Shown in pieces: positions 26,487 to 34,937 of a stretch of 64,000 bases of DNA (positions are counted from its first letter, which is position 1; each line of letters opens with the position of its first letter). This DNA comes from SYIM01 sp039800205 (GTDB lineage Bacteria > Pseudomonadota > Gammaproteobacteria > Burkholderiales > Burkholderiaceae_E), in NCBI GenBank assembly GCA_039800205.1, contig JBDLRB010000189.1:14823-78822 (forward strand), read 5' to 3'. Position numbers and translations under genes: made by a program. A model generated the notes under the pieces. That model was not told where the DNA came from, ran no database searches, and worked only from the letters and a program-made list of their open reading frames with translations.

Positions 26487-27308
26487 ATGGCTCGAATCCT
26501 AGCAATCGCAAATCAGAAGGGTGGGGTGGGCAAGACCACAACCAGCGTCAATCTGTCTGCGGCCTTGGCCCAGTTGGGGCGTCGTGTCCTGCTGGTCGAC
26601 CTCGACCCGCAGGGTAATGCCACGACCGGGAGCGGGATCGACAAGCGCGGTTTGGCCGGTGGGGTCTATCCGGTCCTGATCGGACAGCAGACGGTCGAGC
26701 AGGCGGCCTTGCCCGCGGGCTCGGGAGGCTATGCGGTGCTTGCCGCCAATCGTGAGCTGGCCGGTGCGGAGATCGACCTGGTTGATCTCGACGCCCGCGA
26801 GCGTCGCCTTGCTCAGGCGCTGAGCGTCGTGGATCGACAGTACGATCATGTGGTGATCGATTGCCCGCCCTCCCTGTCCTTGCTCACGCTGAATGGTCTG
26901 TGCGCGGCCCGCGACGTGATGATTCCGATGCAGTGCGAATACTATGCGCTTGAGGGCCTTTCAGACCTGGTCAATACGCTTCGGAAAGTGCGTGCTAACT
27001 TCAATCCCTCTCTCGAAATTCTGGGCTTGTTACGTGTGATGTACGATCCCCGGATCGCACTGGCCCAGCAAGTGGCGGCGCAACTCGAACAGCACTTCGG
27101 GTCGCGCGTCTTCAGCGCCGTCATCCCACGCAACGTTCGCCTCGCCGAAGCCCCCAGCCATGGCCAGCCTGGGCTGATCTACGATCCGGGTTCTCGGGGT
27201 GCCCAGGCGTATCTGGCGTGCGCTCGCGAATTGCTGGCCCGGCTCGACGCCGAGCAGAGCGCCCCACCGAAGGCGTCTCGCCCAACGCGAAAGGAATCCT
27301 CAACATGA
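26487..27308 (+). CDS. parA: Chromosome-partitioning ATPase ParA (Soj)
   Basis: A deviant-Walker ATPase that forms a nucleoid-bound gradient used to pull ParB-parS complexes apart. The 273 residues include the Walker A motif NQKGGVGKTTTSVNL (residues 9-23), VDLDPQGNAT, and the Walker B-like DHVVIDCPPSLSLLTLN. Length and lack of an N-terminal helix-turn-helix fit the chromosomal (not plasmid) type. It overlaps parB by ATGA, and three parS sites lie ~2.7 kb upstream. Confidence 0.97.
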   Translation: MARILAIANQKGGVGKTTTSVNLSAALAQLGRRVLLVDLDPQGNATTGSGIDKRGLAGGVYPVLIGQQTVEQAALPAGSGGYAVLAANRELAGAEIDLVDLDARERRLAQALSVVDRQYDHVVIDCPPSLSLLTLNGLCAARDVMIPMQCEYYALEGLSDLVNTLRKVRANFNPSLEILGLLRVMYDPRIALAQQVAAQLEQHFGSRVFSAVIPRNVRLAEAPSHGQPGLIYDPGSRGAQAYLACARELLARLDAEQSAPPKASRPTRKESST

Positions 27309-28219
27309 GTCGAAGTCGAACCAAGGGCTTGGGACGGGGGCTCGATACCCTCCTGGGTCAGGATGTCGTTGTGGCCGCTTCTCCCTCGGACGCTGCAAGT
27401 GAGGGGCTGCGAGACGTGTCCCTGGATGCACTGGTGCCGGGTCGATATCAGCCCCGTACCCGGATGGATGAGTCGGCCCTGCAGGAGCTGGCCGCATCGA
27501 TTCGTCAGCATGGCCTCATGCAACCGATCGTTGTCCGCGCATTGCCCGCCTCAAAATGGGAGATCATCGCCGGCGAGCGCCGTTTTCGTGCCGCCCGCCT
27601 GGCCGGCCTCGCACAGGTTCCCGTCCTGGTTCGCCAGGTTGCCGATCAGGACGCGCTCGCCCTGGCGCTGATCGAGAACATCCAGCGCGAAGATCTCAAC
27701 CCCCTTGAAGAAGCCCGGGCGATTCGTCGATTGATCGATGAATTCGGATATACGCATGAGCAGGCGGCCGAGTCGATCGGTCGGTCCCGCAGCGCCACCA
27801 GTAACCTGCTGCGTCTGTTACAGCTGGCCGAGCCCGTGCAGACGATGTTGCTGGCGGGCGATCTGGAGATGGGGCATGCTCGTGCGCTGCTGCCCTTGCC
27901 GGCTGCTCGACAGACGATGTTGGCCGCCGAGATCCACGCCCGACGTATGTCGGTTCGAGACGCCGAGCGCCTTGCACAGCGCCATCTCGCCGAATCCGAG
28001 GCGAGCCGTACGTCTCCTGCACGGGGTCCGGCTGCGCAGGGATCGCATGCGAGGGACATTGCGCGAATCGAAGAGCGGCTGGCCGACCTGCTCGCGACCC
28101 GAGTCCAGATCCGCCAGGGGGCGCGCGGCACGGGCACCCTGACCGTGCATTTCAGCGATAGCCAACACTTTGGCGCCTTGATCGAGCGGCTGACGCTCAA
28201 CGCCGCACTGGACGACTAG
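27305..28219 (+). CDS. parB: Chromosome-partitioning protein ParB (Spo0J)
   Basis: Binds parS and slides as a CTP-dependent clamp. I start at ATG 27305 (MSRSRTKGLGRGLDTLLGQD), the typical chromosomal ParB start with the ParA-contacting GLGRGLDTLLG, giving 304 residues. Motifs are box I (LQELAASIRQHGLMQPIVVR), the CTPase motif GERRFRAARLAGL, ENIQREDLNPLEEA and the parS-binding helix-turn-helix YTHEQAAESIGRSRSATSNL, followed by the dimerisation domain. The start overlaps the parA stop by 4 bases. A short GC hairpin (28218-28235) separates it from the convergent gene. Confidence 0.97.
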   Translation: MSRSRTKGLGRGLDTLLGQDVVVAASPSDAASEGLRDVSLDALVPGRYQPRTRMDESALQELAASIRQHGLMQPIVVRALPASKWEIIAGERRFRAARLAGLAQVPVLVRQVADQDALALALIENIQREDLNPLEEARAIRRLIDEFGYTHEQAAESIGRSRSATSNLLRLLQLAEPVQTMLLAGDLEMGHARALLPLPAARQTMLAAEIHARRMSVRDAERLAQRHLAESEASRTSPARGPAAQGSHARDIARIEERLADLLATRVQIRQGARGTGTLTVHFSDSQHFGALIERLTLNAALDD

Positions 28220-28240
28220 CCCCGCGGCGCGGGCTGAGGG

Positions 28241-29359
28241 TCAGATCCCGCGGCCCCGCTGGGTGCGCGCGAGATAGTCTGCCCGATCGATGGACTGGAT
28301 CTCAACCTCGCGAAGGGCCCCCTCCTGGAGCACGCGAAGCGTCAGCCGAGTGCCCGCTGGCCCGGTCGCCTGGATTCGCCGGTACATCTCAGTCTGATCG
28401 GACACACGCGCCTGGCCGACTTCGAGCACGATCGCACCCTTCGTCAGACCACTGCGTGCGGCCGGACTGTCTGCCTGGACACGGGTGACGATCAGGTTGC
28501 CGTGGATCAACTCGGTCTGTATCCCAAGCCACGGCTGCGCATTCTGGCTCCGTCGGCCCTTTTCGATTAATTCGGCCAGCACGGGTTTGACCAGATTGAC
28601 GGGGACGTACAGGTTGCCCGGAACGCCTGCACGGTCTGCCGCCGCATCCTGAACCACCATCGAACCGATCCCGATCAGCTTGCCATCCCGCGCGAACAAG
28701 GCCGCACCACTCCAGTTGTTGACGGGCGGAAACGTGAAGAGCGGCTTCTCGAGCAGATATTCCCAGCCGCCGACAAAGGGCTTTCTGGAAAGCACCATCA
28801 GCTCGGTGATCTCGCGTTCGCCCTGGCCGAGCGTCAACACGTGGCTTCGCTCTGAAACCGCATCCGAATCACCTAGCTCAAGGGGTTCGATCCGCAGGGG
28901 TAGCAGGGTCCGGACGAGCCCGAAGCCACTCTGGTGGTCGTACGCCGCAGTCGTGGCTGGAATGCGACGGCCCTGAGGCGTGACGATGTCAATCTTGTCG
29001 GTTTCAAGGACCAGATAACCGATGGTCAACACGACGTTCTCACCGATCACCACGCCGGTCCCGAGGCGATTGCGCCCGAGTGAAGCCGTCGCTGCGGAAT
29101 CGGCCGGTGCGTGCGCTTCGATCCGAACGACCGCAGCCATCAGCGCACCGGTGTCGGGCCGCGTGCGCACATCGCCCGGCCGCGTCTGCGGCGTGACCGG
29201 TGTGCCGGGTGGGGTGAGGCTCGATGAGCGTCCGTCACGTTCCGGGGCGGCCGCAAGAGGCCGCGACAGGCCGATGGCCAGAAGCCCCGCAACACACATC
29301 GCCCCGAGTGCGATGGACACTCGCCCGATGCGCCCGGGCGATACAGCTGAACGGAACAT
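28241..29359 (-). CDS. HtrA-like (S1C) PDZ protein with degenerate catalytic triad
   Basis: A 372-residue exported protein: positively charged start, hydrophobic segment (about 13-37), a chymotrypsin-fold region (about 72-260) and a C-terminal PDZ domain (about 275-350, with 'LIVTRVQADSPAARSGLTKG'). Against DegP, the catalytic histidine position (TNNHVV) reads TIGYLV (Y115) and the aspartate position (DPRSDIALI) reads DHQSGFGLV (G145), while the serine remains in NNWSGAAL (S217) but without the GNSGG context. It therefore probably cannot cleave peptides in the usual way and may act as a chaperone, scaffold or sensor in the periplasm. GGAG precedes the ATG. Transcribed alone, convergent with parB and divergent from atpI. 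Confidence 0.85.
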   Translation of the reverse strand: MFRSAVSPGRIGRVSIALGAMCVAGLLAIGLSRPLAAAPERDGRSSSLTPPGTPVTPQTRPGDVRTRPDTGALMAAVVRIEAHAPADSAATASLGRNRLGTGVVIGENVVLTIGYLVLETDKIDIVTPQGRRIPATTAAYDHQSGFGLVRTLLPLRIEPLELGDSDAVSERSHVLTLGQGEREITELMVLSRKPFVGGWEYLLEKPLFTFPPVNNWSGAALFARDGKLIGIGSMVVQDAAADRAGVPGNLYVPVNLVKPVLAELIEKGRRSQNAQPWLGIQTELIHGNLIVTRVQADSPAARSGLTKGAIVLEVGQARVSDQTEMYRRIQATGPAGTRLTLRVLQEGALREVEIQSIDRADYLARTQRGRGI

Positions 29360-29454
29360 CTTGGGTACTCCGGAGAAGAGTCAATCATTGTCCACGCCGA
29401 TCGACCGAAGACAGGAGAATCCCCGCATCCTGGACTCCGCCGATTCAGGTGAAT

Positions 29455-29483
29455 TTGACCACACCGCACCCGCATGTTAAAAT
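29455..29483 (+). promoter_or_regulatory. Sigma-70 type promoter of the atp operon
   Basis: TTGACC (29455-29460), exactly 17 bases, TAAAAT (29478-29483). Both elements match consensus at five of six positions with ideal spacing. Transcription should start near 29490, leaving a ~240-base leader before atpI. The rest of the 369-base gap (29360-29728) shows nothing else that I recognise. Confidence 0.75.
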
Positions 29484-29728
29484 TAAGGGCTTTTTGCAGT
29501 GCGCAATGAATTTTGTCACGCCGACGCTGTTACTCCAGTCGTTCGGTCACCGCTTGCGGTCGAGTGCGGTCAACGGGGCGGCCGGAGGTGAGTGTGCGGA
29601 ACGCGGTTTCGGGGGTGCCCGGGCCGGGAAACGCTGATCCACGGTCGAAGCACGCTGAGACACAAAATCAGGGCACACTCAGAAAGCGCCGGATCGTTCG
29701 GTCGGGGGGTCGCGGGTCAGGTGGTCCG

Positions 29729-30073
29729 ATGTCTGCGGTAATTGGTATCCAGTTGTTGGTCTTGTGTCTTGTTGCGTCAGTCACGGCCGCATTCTGGGGG
29801 TCCGTTCAGGCAGTGCATCTGGTCCTGGGGGGGTTGGCAGCCTGGGTGCCCAATGCGCTCTTCGCGCTACGGCTCGCACTGTCCAGGCATCAGCGTCCCG
29901 AGTCTGGCCCGGTCATCTTCTTCGTCGGTGAATTTGCAAAGATTGGCGTGACGGTCGGGTTGATGGCCCTCACGGTGTTGAATGTGCCGGATCTGAACTG
30001 GCTCGCCTGGTTGGTGGGCCTGATTGTGGTGGTCAAGGCACAGTTGTTGTTGGGCGTGCGGGCCTTGATCTGA
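29729..30073 (+). CDS. atpI: ATP synthase assembly protein AtpI
   Basis: A small membrane protein that opens the atp operon and helps c-ring assembly or magnesium supply. The chosen ATG (MSAVIGIQLLVLCLVAS) gives 114 residues with four hydrophobic segments and the family motif FFVGEFAKIGVTV. The frame is open much further upstream, but that part is Arg/Ser-rich and not AtpI-like. GGTGG upstream is a poor ribosome site, so the start is less certain than the gene. Confidence 0.87.
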   Translation: MSAVIGIQLLVLCLVASVTAAFWGSVQAVHLVLGGLAAWVPNALFALRLALSRHQRPESGPVIFFVGEFAKIGVTVGLMALTVLNVPDLNWLAWLVGLIVVVKAQLLLGVRALI

Positions 30074-30143
30074 GCGGCATGCTCTTGGGTTTTCGTGTTC
30101 GACAGGCGTTTGGTTTTTTGGACTTCTTCAGGCGGAACTAGAC

Positions 30144-30983
30144 ATGGCAGCAGCTGCGAGCGCTCCCACTCCATCCGAGTACATCGTCCACCATCTGGCG
30201 CACCTCAACTCTTCCGGCGCTGCCCAGAAGAGCATCGTCGATTTCACGGTCATCAACTTTGACACGGTGTTCTACTCCGTCCTGACGGCCGCCCTCGCCG
30301 GTTGGCTGATGTACCTGGCGGCCCGTCGGGTTCATGCAGGCGTGCCGGACCGTTTCCTGGGCGCGATCGAATCTCTGGTTGAGATGGTGCACGAGCAGGC
30401 CCGTTCAATCGTCAAGGGTGATATCTCCTACATCGCGCCGCTGGCGCTATGCTCTTTTCTCTGGATCGTCCTGATGAACACGATGGACCTGATCCCGGTT
30501 GACCTGCTGCCCCGGGTGGGCGAGCTTCTGGGTCTCCACTACATGCGGGTGGTGCCGACCGCCGATCTCAACGGGACCTTGTCACTGGCCCTGGTCATTC
30601 TGGGTTTGTCGATTTACTACGGCATCAAGGTCAAGGGCCTGGGACACTTCCTGCACGAGCTCGTGACGGCGCCCTTTGGGACCTCCAGGAACCCGATCTT
30701 CGCAATCGTGCTGGGGGCGATCAACCTGGTGATGCAACTGATCGAGTACCTCGCCAAGACCGTGTCGCTCGGCATGCGGTTGTTCGGCAACATGTTTGCC
30801 GGCGAGCTGGTCTTCATGCTGATTGCGCTCCTGGGCGCGACGGCCACCTGGTGGGGCTTTGGCCTTCACTTTGTCACGGGTCTGGGCTGGGCGATTTTCC
30901 ACATTCTGGTCATCGCGCTTCAAGGGTTCATCTTCATGATGCTGACCCTCGTTTATCTGGGCCAGGCACACGAAGCACACTGA
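30144..30983 (+). CDS. atpB: ATP synthase subunit a (F0)
   Basis: Forms the proton half-channels next to the c-ring in the inner membrane. The 279-residue protein has five or more hydrophobic segments and the essential arginine in GMRLFGNMFAGE (R212), plus FLWIVLMNTMDLIPVDLLP. Length and sequence are typical of proteobacterial AtpB. It lies 70 bases after atpI and is followed by atpE. Confidence 0.97.
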   Translation: MAAAASAPTPSEYIVHHLAHLNSSGAAQKSIVDFTVINFDTVFYSVLTAALAGWLMYLAARRVHAGVPDRFLGAIESLVEMVHEQARSIVKGDISYIAPLALCSFLWIVLMNTMDLIPVDLLPRVGELLGLHYMRVVPTADLNGTLSLALVILGLSIYYGIKVKGLGHFLHELVTAPFGTSRNPIFAIVLGAINLVMQLIEYLAKTVSLGMRLFGNMFAGELVFMLIALLGATATWWGFGLHFVTGLGWAIFHILVIALQGFIFMMLTLVYLGQAHEAH

Positions 30984-31056
30984 GTGACGGTTCGCCGTCA
31001 CCGAACATCGATTCTCAACCACTGTCCACAAATCGGAACTTTCACTAGGAGTCATC

Positions 31057-31299
31057 ATGACCAACGTTGCTCTCGTCGCGATTGCCTGCGGACTGATCAT
31101 CGGACTGGGCGCCCTCGGGGCCTGTATCGGGATCGGCATGATGGGCGGCAAGTACATCGAGGGTGCAGCCCGGCAACCCGAGCTGATGGACAAGCTGCAG
31201 ACCAAGATGTTTCTGCTGGCTGGCCTGATCGATGCCGCATTCCTGATCGGCGTCGGTATTGCGATGATGTTCGCCTTCGCCAACCCGTTCCAGGGCTGA
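31057..31299 (+). CDS. atpE: ATP synthase subunit c (F0)
   Basis: An 80-residue hairpin of two membrane helices forming the rotor ring. The ion-binding carboxylate is D59 (AGLIDAAFLIG) and the polar loop is EGAARQPELMDKL. The loss of the glutamine/serine-threonine sodium motif indicates proton coupling. A clear AGGAG precedes the ATG. Confidence 0.98.
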   Translation: MTNVALVAIACGLIIGLGALGACIGIGMMGGKYIEGAARQPELMDKLQTKMFLLAGLIDAAFLIGVGIAMMFAFANPFQG

Positions 31300-31339
31300 G
31301 CCTGGTTTTGGTCAACGTCTATCCTGAAGGGGGTCGTTC

Positions 31340-31813
31340 GTGAATCTCAACGCGACGCTCATCGCCCAGATCATCGTATTCCTTGCGCTGTGGTGGTTTA
31401 CCGCCCGATTCGTCTGGCCGCCGATTACCAAGGCGCTTGACGAGCGCAGCCAGCGAATCGCCGCGGGTCTCGCCGCCGCTGACAAGGCCAAGTCCGAATT
31501 GCGGGCCGCCGAGTTGCGGGTCGAGCAGGAACTGGCCCAGGCCCGCGCGGGCGCGGCCGACGTCCGGTCGGCGGCTGAAAAGCAGGCCGCGCAACTGATC
31601 GACCGTGCCCGGGAAGAGGCCGCTGCGATCGTTGCGGCCGCCCGAAAAGCCGCAGAAGACGAAGCCGTGCTCGCCTCCCAGAAAGCGCGCGAGCAGCTGC
31701 GCGAACAAGTCGCGTTACTGGCTGTCGCGGGCGCCGAGCGCATCCTGCGGACAGAGATTGACGCGGCCCGGCACGGTGACCTGCTGGCCCACCTGAAATC
31801 CGAGCTCCGCTGA
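31340..31813 (+). CDS. atpF: ATP synthase subunit b (F0)
   Basis: The peripheral-stalk subunit: one N-terminal membrane helix (LIAQIIVFLALWWFTARFVW) followed by a long Ala/Glu/Arg coiled coil. 157 residues, normal. It starts with GTG at 31340, preceded by GAAGGGGG. Confidence 0.96.
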   Translation: MNLNATLIAQIIVFLALWWFTARFVWPPITKALDERSQRIAAGLAAADKAKSELRAAELRVEQELAQARAGAADVRSAAEKQAAQLIDRAREEAAAIVAAARKAAEDEAVLASQKAREQLREQVALLAVAGAERILRTEIDAARHGDLLAHLKSELR

Positions 31814-31831
31814 GCGATACAGGAATCCGTC

Positions 31832-32365
31832 ATGGCTGAATCGCTCACCATTGCCCGGCCCTACGCGGAAGCGGCCTTCAGGTATGCGCGCGAGGCTGCG
31901 CAGCTGTCCGAATGGTCTTCCGCGCTGGCACGGGTGGCTGAGGTCGTTGCGCAGGACAGCGCGCGCGATCTCCTCGCTCAGCCGGCCTTGAGCGCTGCTC
32001 AACGCGCCGACCTGATTGCCGAGGTGGCGGGTGCGCTGGATGCCTCCCAGCGCAATTTTCTGACCTTGCTCGCGCAGAATGAACGCCTGTCGCTGATGGC
32101 CGACATCGCGCAACTGTTCGAAGGTCTTCGCAACGAACACGAAGGCCTGATCGAGGCGCAGGTCACCTCCGCATTTCCGATCGACGATGCGCAACTCGCA
32201 TCGATTGTTTCGGTGCTGTCGGAACGTTACAAGCGGCACATCAAGGCCAGCGTCACCGTCGATTCGCAACTCATCGGCGGGGTATCGATCCGCCTCGGTG
32301 ACGAAGTGATCGACGCGTCGGTCCGTGGCAAGCTCTCGCAGATGGCGAGTGCGCTCAAAGCTTAA
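31832..32365 (+). CDS. atpH: ATP synthase subunit delta (F1)
   Basis: Connects the peripheral stalk to the alpha3beta3 head. 177 residues starting MAESLTIARPYAEAAFRYA, with the C-terminal GGVSIRLGDEVIDASVRGKL motif typical of the OSCP/delta family. Eighteen bases separate it from both atpF and atpA. Confidence 0.97.
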   Translation: MAESLTIARPYAEAAFRYAREAAQLSEWSSALARVAEVVAQDSARDLLAQPALSAAQRADLIAEVAGALDASQRNFLTLLAQNERLSLMADIAQLFEGLRNEHEGLIEAQVTSAFPIDDAQLASIVSVLSERYKRHIKASVTVDSQLIGGVSIRLGDEVIDASVRGKLSQMASALKA

Positions 32366-32383
32366 GCAATCTGGGGAAACCTC

Positions 32384-33925
32384 ATGCAACTCAATCCCGC
32401 CGAGATCAGCGAACTGCTGAAAAGCAAGATCAAGGACCTCAACGTCTCCGCTGACACGCGCAATCAGGGCACGGTCGTGTCGGTGACAGACGGCATCTGC
32501 CGCATTCACGGTCTGTCTGACGTCATGCAGGGCGAGATGATCGAATTCCCGGGCGACACGTTCGGGCTGGCACTCAACCTCGAACGCGACTCGGTCGGCG
32601 CGGTGGTGCTGGGCAATTACGAGCACATCGTCGAAGGCGACGTCGTCAAGGCAACAGGCCGCATCCTGGAAGTCCCAGTGGGGCCCGAGCTGATTGGTCG
32701 CGTTGTCAACTCACTGGGTCATCCGATTGACGGTAAAGGCCCGGTCAACGCCAAGCTGACCGACGTCATCGAAAAGGTTGCGCCCGGCGTGATCGCACGG
32801 CGCTCGGTCTCGCAGCCGGTTCAGACCGGACTGAAGGCGATTGACGCGATGGTCCCGATCGGCCGCGGCCAGCGGGAGCTGATCATCGGTGACCGCCAGA
32901 CCGGTAAGACCGCTGTTGCGGTTGATACGATCATCAACCAGAAAGGCAAAGATCTGGTCTGCGTGTACGTCGCAGTCGGCCAGAAGGCCTCGACCATCGC
33001 CAACGTGGTGCGCAAGCTCCAGGAAACCGGCGCGATGGAGTACACCATCGTCGTCGCTGCAACGGCGTCTGAATCTGCAGCGATGCAGTACATCGCGCCC
33101 TACTCGGGCTGCACGATGGGTGAGTACTTCCGCGACCGCGGCCAGGATGCGCTGATCATTTACGACGATCTGACCAAGCAGGCCTGGGCCTATCGGCAGG
33201 TGTCCTTGCTCCTCCGCCGCCCGCCGGGCCGCGAGGCCTACCCTGGCGACGTCTTCTATCTGCACTCTCGCTTGCTTGAGCGCGCCGCGCGGGTCAACGA
33301 GGAATACGTCGAGAAGTTCACCAATGGCGAAGTCAAGGGCAAGACGGGTTCGCTGACGGCGCTGCCGATCATCGAGACGCAAGCGGGTGACGTCTCGGCC
33401 TTCGTTCCCACCAACGTGATCTCGATCACCGACGGCCAGATCTTCCTTGAGACCGATCTGTTCAACGCCGGCATCCGTCCCGCCATCAACGCCGGTATTT
33501 CGGTGTCACGGGTGGGGGGTGCGGCCCAGACCGATATCATCAAGCGTCTGGGGGGCGGTGTTCGTCTGGCCCTCGCGCAGTACCGTGAGCTTGCAGCGTT
33601 TGCGCAGTTTGCCTCCGACCTCGACGAAGCCACCCGGAAGCAGCTCGAGCGCGGACGGCTGGTCACCGAGCTGATGAAGCAACCCCAGTACCAGCCCTTG
33701 CAGGTCTGGGAGATGGCTTTGACGCTGTTCGCGGTCAACAACGGCTACTTCGATGACATCGAGGTCCCCAAGGCGCTCGCCGCCGAAAAGGCGATTCGCG
33801 ACTTTGCTTCGAGCCGCTATGCCGCGCTCGTCGAAGAAATCGAACGCGACAAGAAGCTCTCCAAGGACATCGAGGCCAAGCTGCACGAGATGCTGAAGGA
33901 CTTCAAGAAGACCGGCGCCTACTGA
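32384..33925 (+). CDS. atpA: ATP synthase subunit alpha (F1)
   Basis: The regulatory, non-catalytic nucleotide-binding subunit of F1. The 513 residues carry the P-loop GDRQTGKTAVA (about residue 169), the alpha-type glutamine before TGKT, and the signature PAINAGISVSRVGGAAQ. Length is the family standard. Confidence 0.98.
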   Translation: MQLNPAEISELLKSKIKDLNVSADTRNQGTVVSVTDGICRIHGLSDVMQGEMIEFPGDTFGLALNLERDSVGAVVLGNYEHIVEGDVVKATGRILEVPVGPELIGRVVNSLGHPIDGKGPVNAKLTDVIEKVAPGVIARRSVSQPVQTGLKAIDAMVPIGRGQRELIIGDRQTGKTAVAVDTIINQKGKDLVCVYVAVGQKASTIANVVRKLQETGAMEYTIVVAATASESAAMQYIAPYSGCTMGEYFRDRGQDALIIYDDLTKQAWAYRQVSLLLRRPPGREAYPGDVFYLHSRLLERAARVNEEYVEKFTNGEVKGKTGSLTALPIIETQAGDVSAFVPTNVISITDGQIFLETDLFNAGIRPAINAGISVSRVGGAAQTDIIKRLGGGVRLALAQYRELAAFAQFASDLDEATRKQLERGRLVTELMKQPQYQPLQVWEMALTLFAVNNGYFDDIEVPKALAAEKAIRDFASSRYAALVEEIERDKKLSKDIEAKLHEMLKDFKKTGAY

Positions 33926-34005
33926 ACATGCTCGAAGCAGGCGGGACCCGCGTTCGTTACGGCGACTGCAGGCCCCGCTGCCAGGCTCACACAGGAATCT
34001 GATCA

Positions 34006-34875
34006 ATGCCCGGCTCAAAAGAGATTCGGACCAAGATCAAGAGCGTGCAAAACACGCGCAAGATCACCAAGGCGATGGAGATGGTCGCCGCATCCAAGAT
34101 GCGCAAGGCGCAGGAGCGGATGCGGCAGGCCCGGCCCTATGGGGACAAGATCCGCAACGTCGCGGCTCACCTCGCGCAGGCCAACTCCGAGTACCGTCAC
34201 CCCTATCTCGTACCGCACGGCGAGCTCAAGCGTGTGGGCACGATCGTCGTGACCACCGACAAGGGTCTGTGTGGCGGCCTGAACACCAACGTCCTGCGGC
34301 TGGTGACACAGCGGCTGCGTGATTTCGACCGGCAGTCGGTGACGGTTCAGGCCACTGCGATTGGTAACAAGGGCTTCGGTTTTCTGTCGCGGATCGGCGT
34401 GAAGGTGGTCTCGCACGTGGTCCAACTGGGCGACACGCCTCACCTCGAGCGCCTGATCGGGGCCGTCAAACTGCAACTCGACGCCTACGAAAAGGGCGAG
34501 GTCGATGCGGTATACCTCGCGTACACCCGATTCATCAACACGATGAAACAGGAGCCGGTCTTCGAGCAGTTGCTTCCGCTCGACCCGGAAAAGCTGAAGG
34601 AAGACCAGCGGTCGTTCTCGTGGGATTACCTGTACGAACCCGATGCAGCATCGGTTCTCGATGAGCTTCTGGTTCGCTATGTGGAAGCCCTGGTGTATCA
34701 GGCGCTGGCCGAGAACATGGCTTCCGAGCAGAGCGCCCGGATGGTGGCCATGAAGGCTGCCTCCGACAATGCGAAAAAGGTCATTGACGACCTTCAGCTG
34801 TCTTACAACAAGGCCCGTCAGGCGGCGATCACCAAAGAGCTGTCCGAGATTGTCGGCGGCGCTGCGGCCGTCTGA
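34006..34875 (+). CDS. atpG: ATP synthase subunit gamma (F1)
   Basis: The central rotor shaft. 289 residues with the N-terminal helix (KEIRTKIKSVQNTRKITKAM, EMVAASKMRKAQ) and the C-terminal signature ITKELSEIVGGAAAV. An AGGAA site lies upstream of the ATG. Confidence 0.98.
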   Translation: MPGSKEIRTKIKSVQNTRKITKAMEMVAASKMRKAQERMRQARPYGDKIRNVAAHLAQANSEYRHPYLVPHGELKRVGTIVVTTDKGLCGGLNTNVLRLVTQRLRDFDRQSVTVQATAIGNKGFGFLSRIGVKVVSHVVQLGDTPHLERLIGAVKLQLDAYEKGEVDAVYLAYTRFINTMKQEPVFEQLLPLDPEKLKEDQRSFSWDYLYEPDAASVLDELLVRYVEALVYQALAENMASEQSARMVAMKAASDNAKKVIDDLQLSYNKARQAAITKELSEIVGGAAAV

Positions 34876-34937
34876 GCGCCGCCCCCACCCATTTCAATCA
34901 ATTCAAGCCTCGAGCGATTACGAACAGGAAGGCGAAC

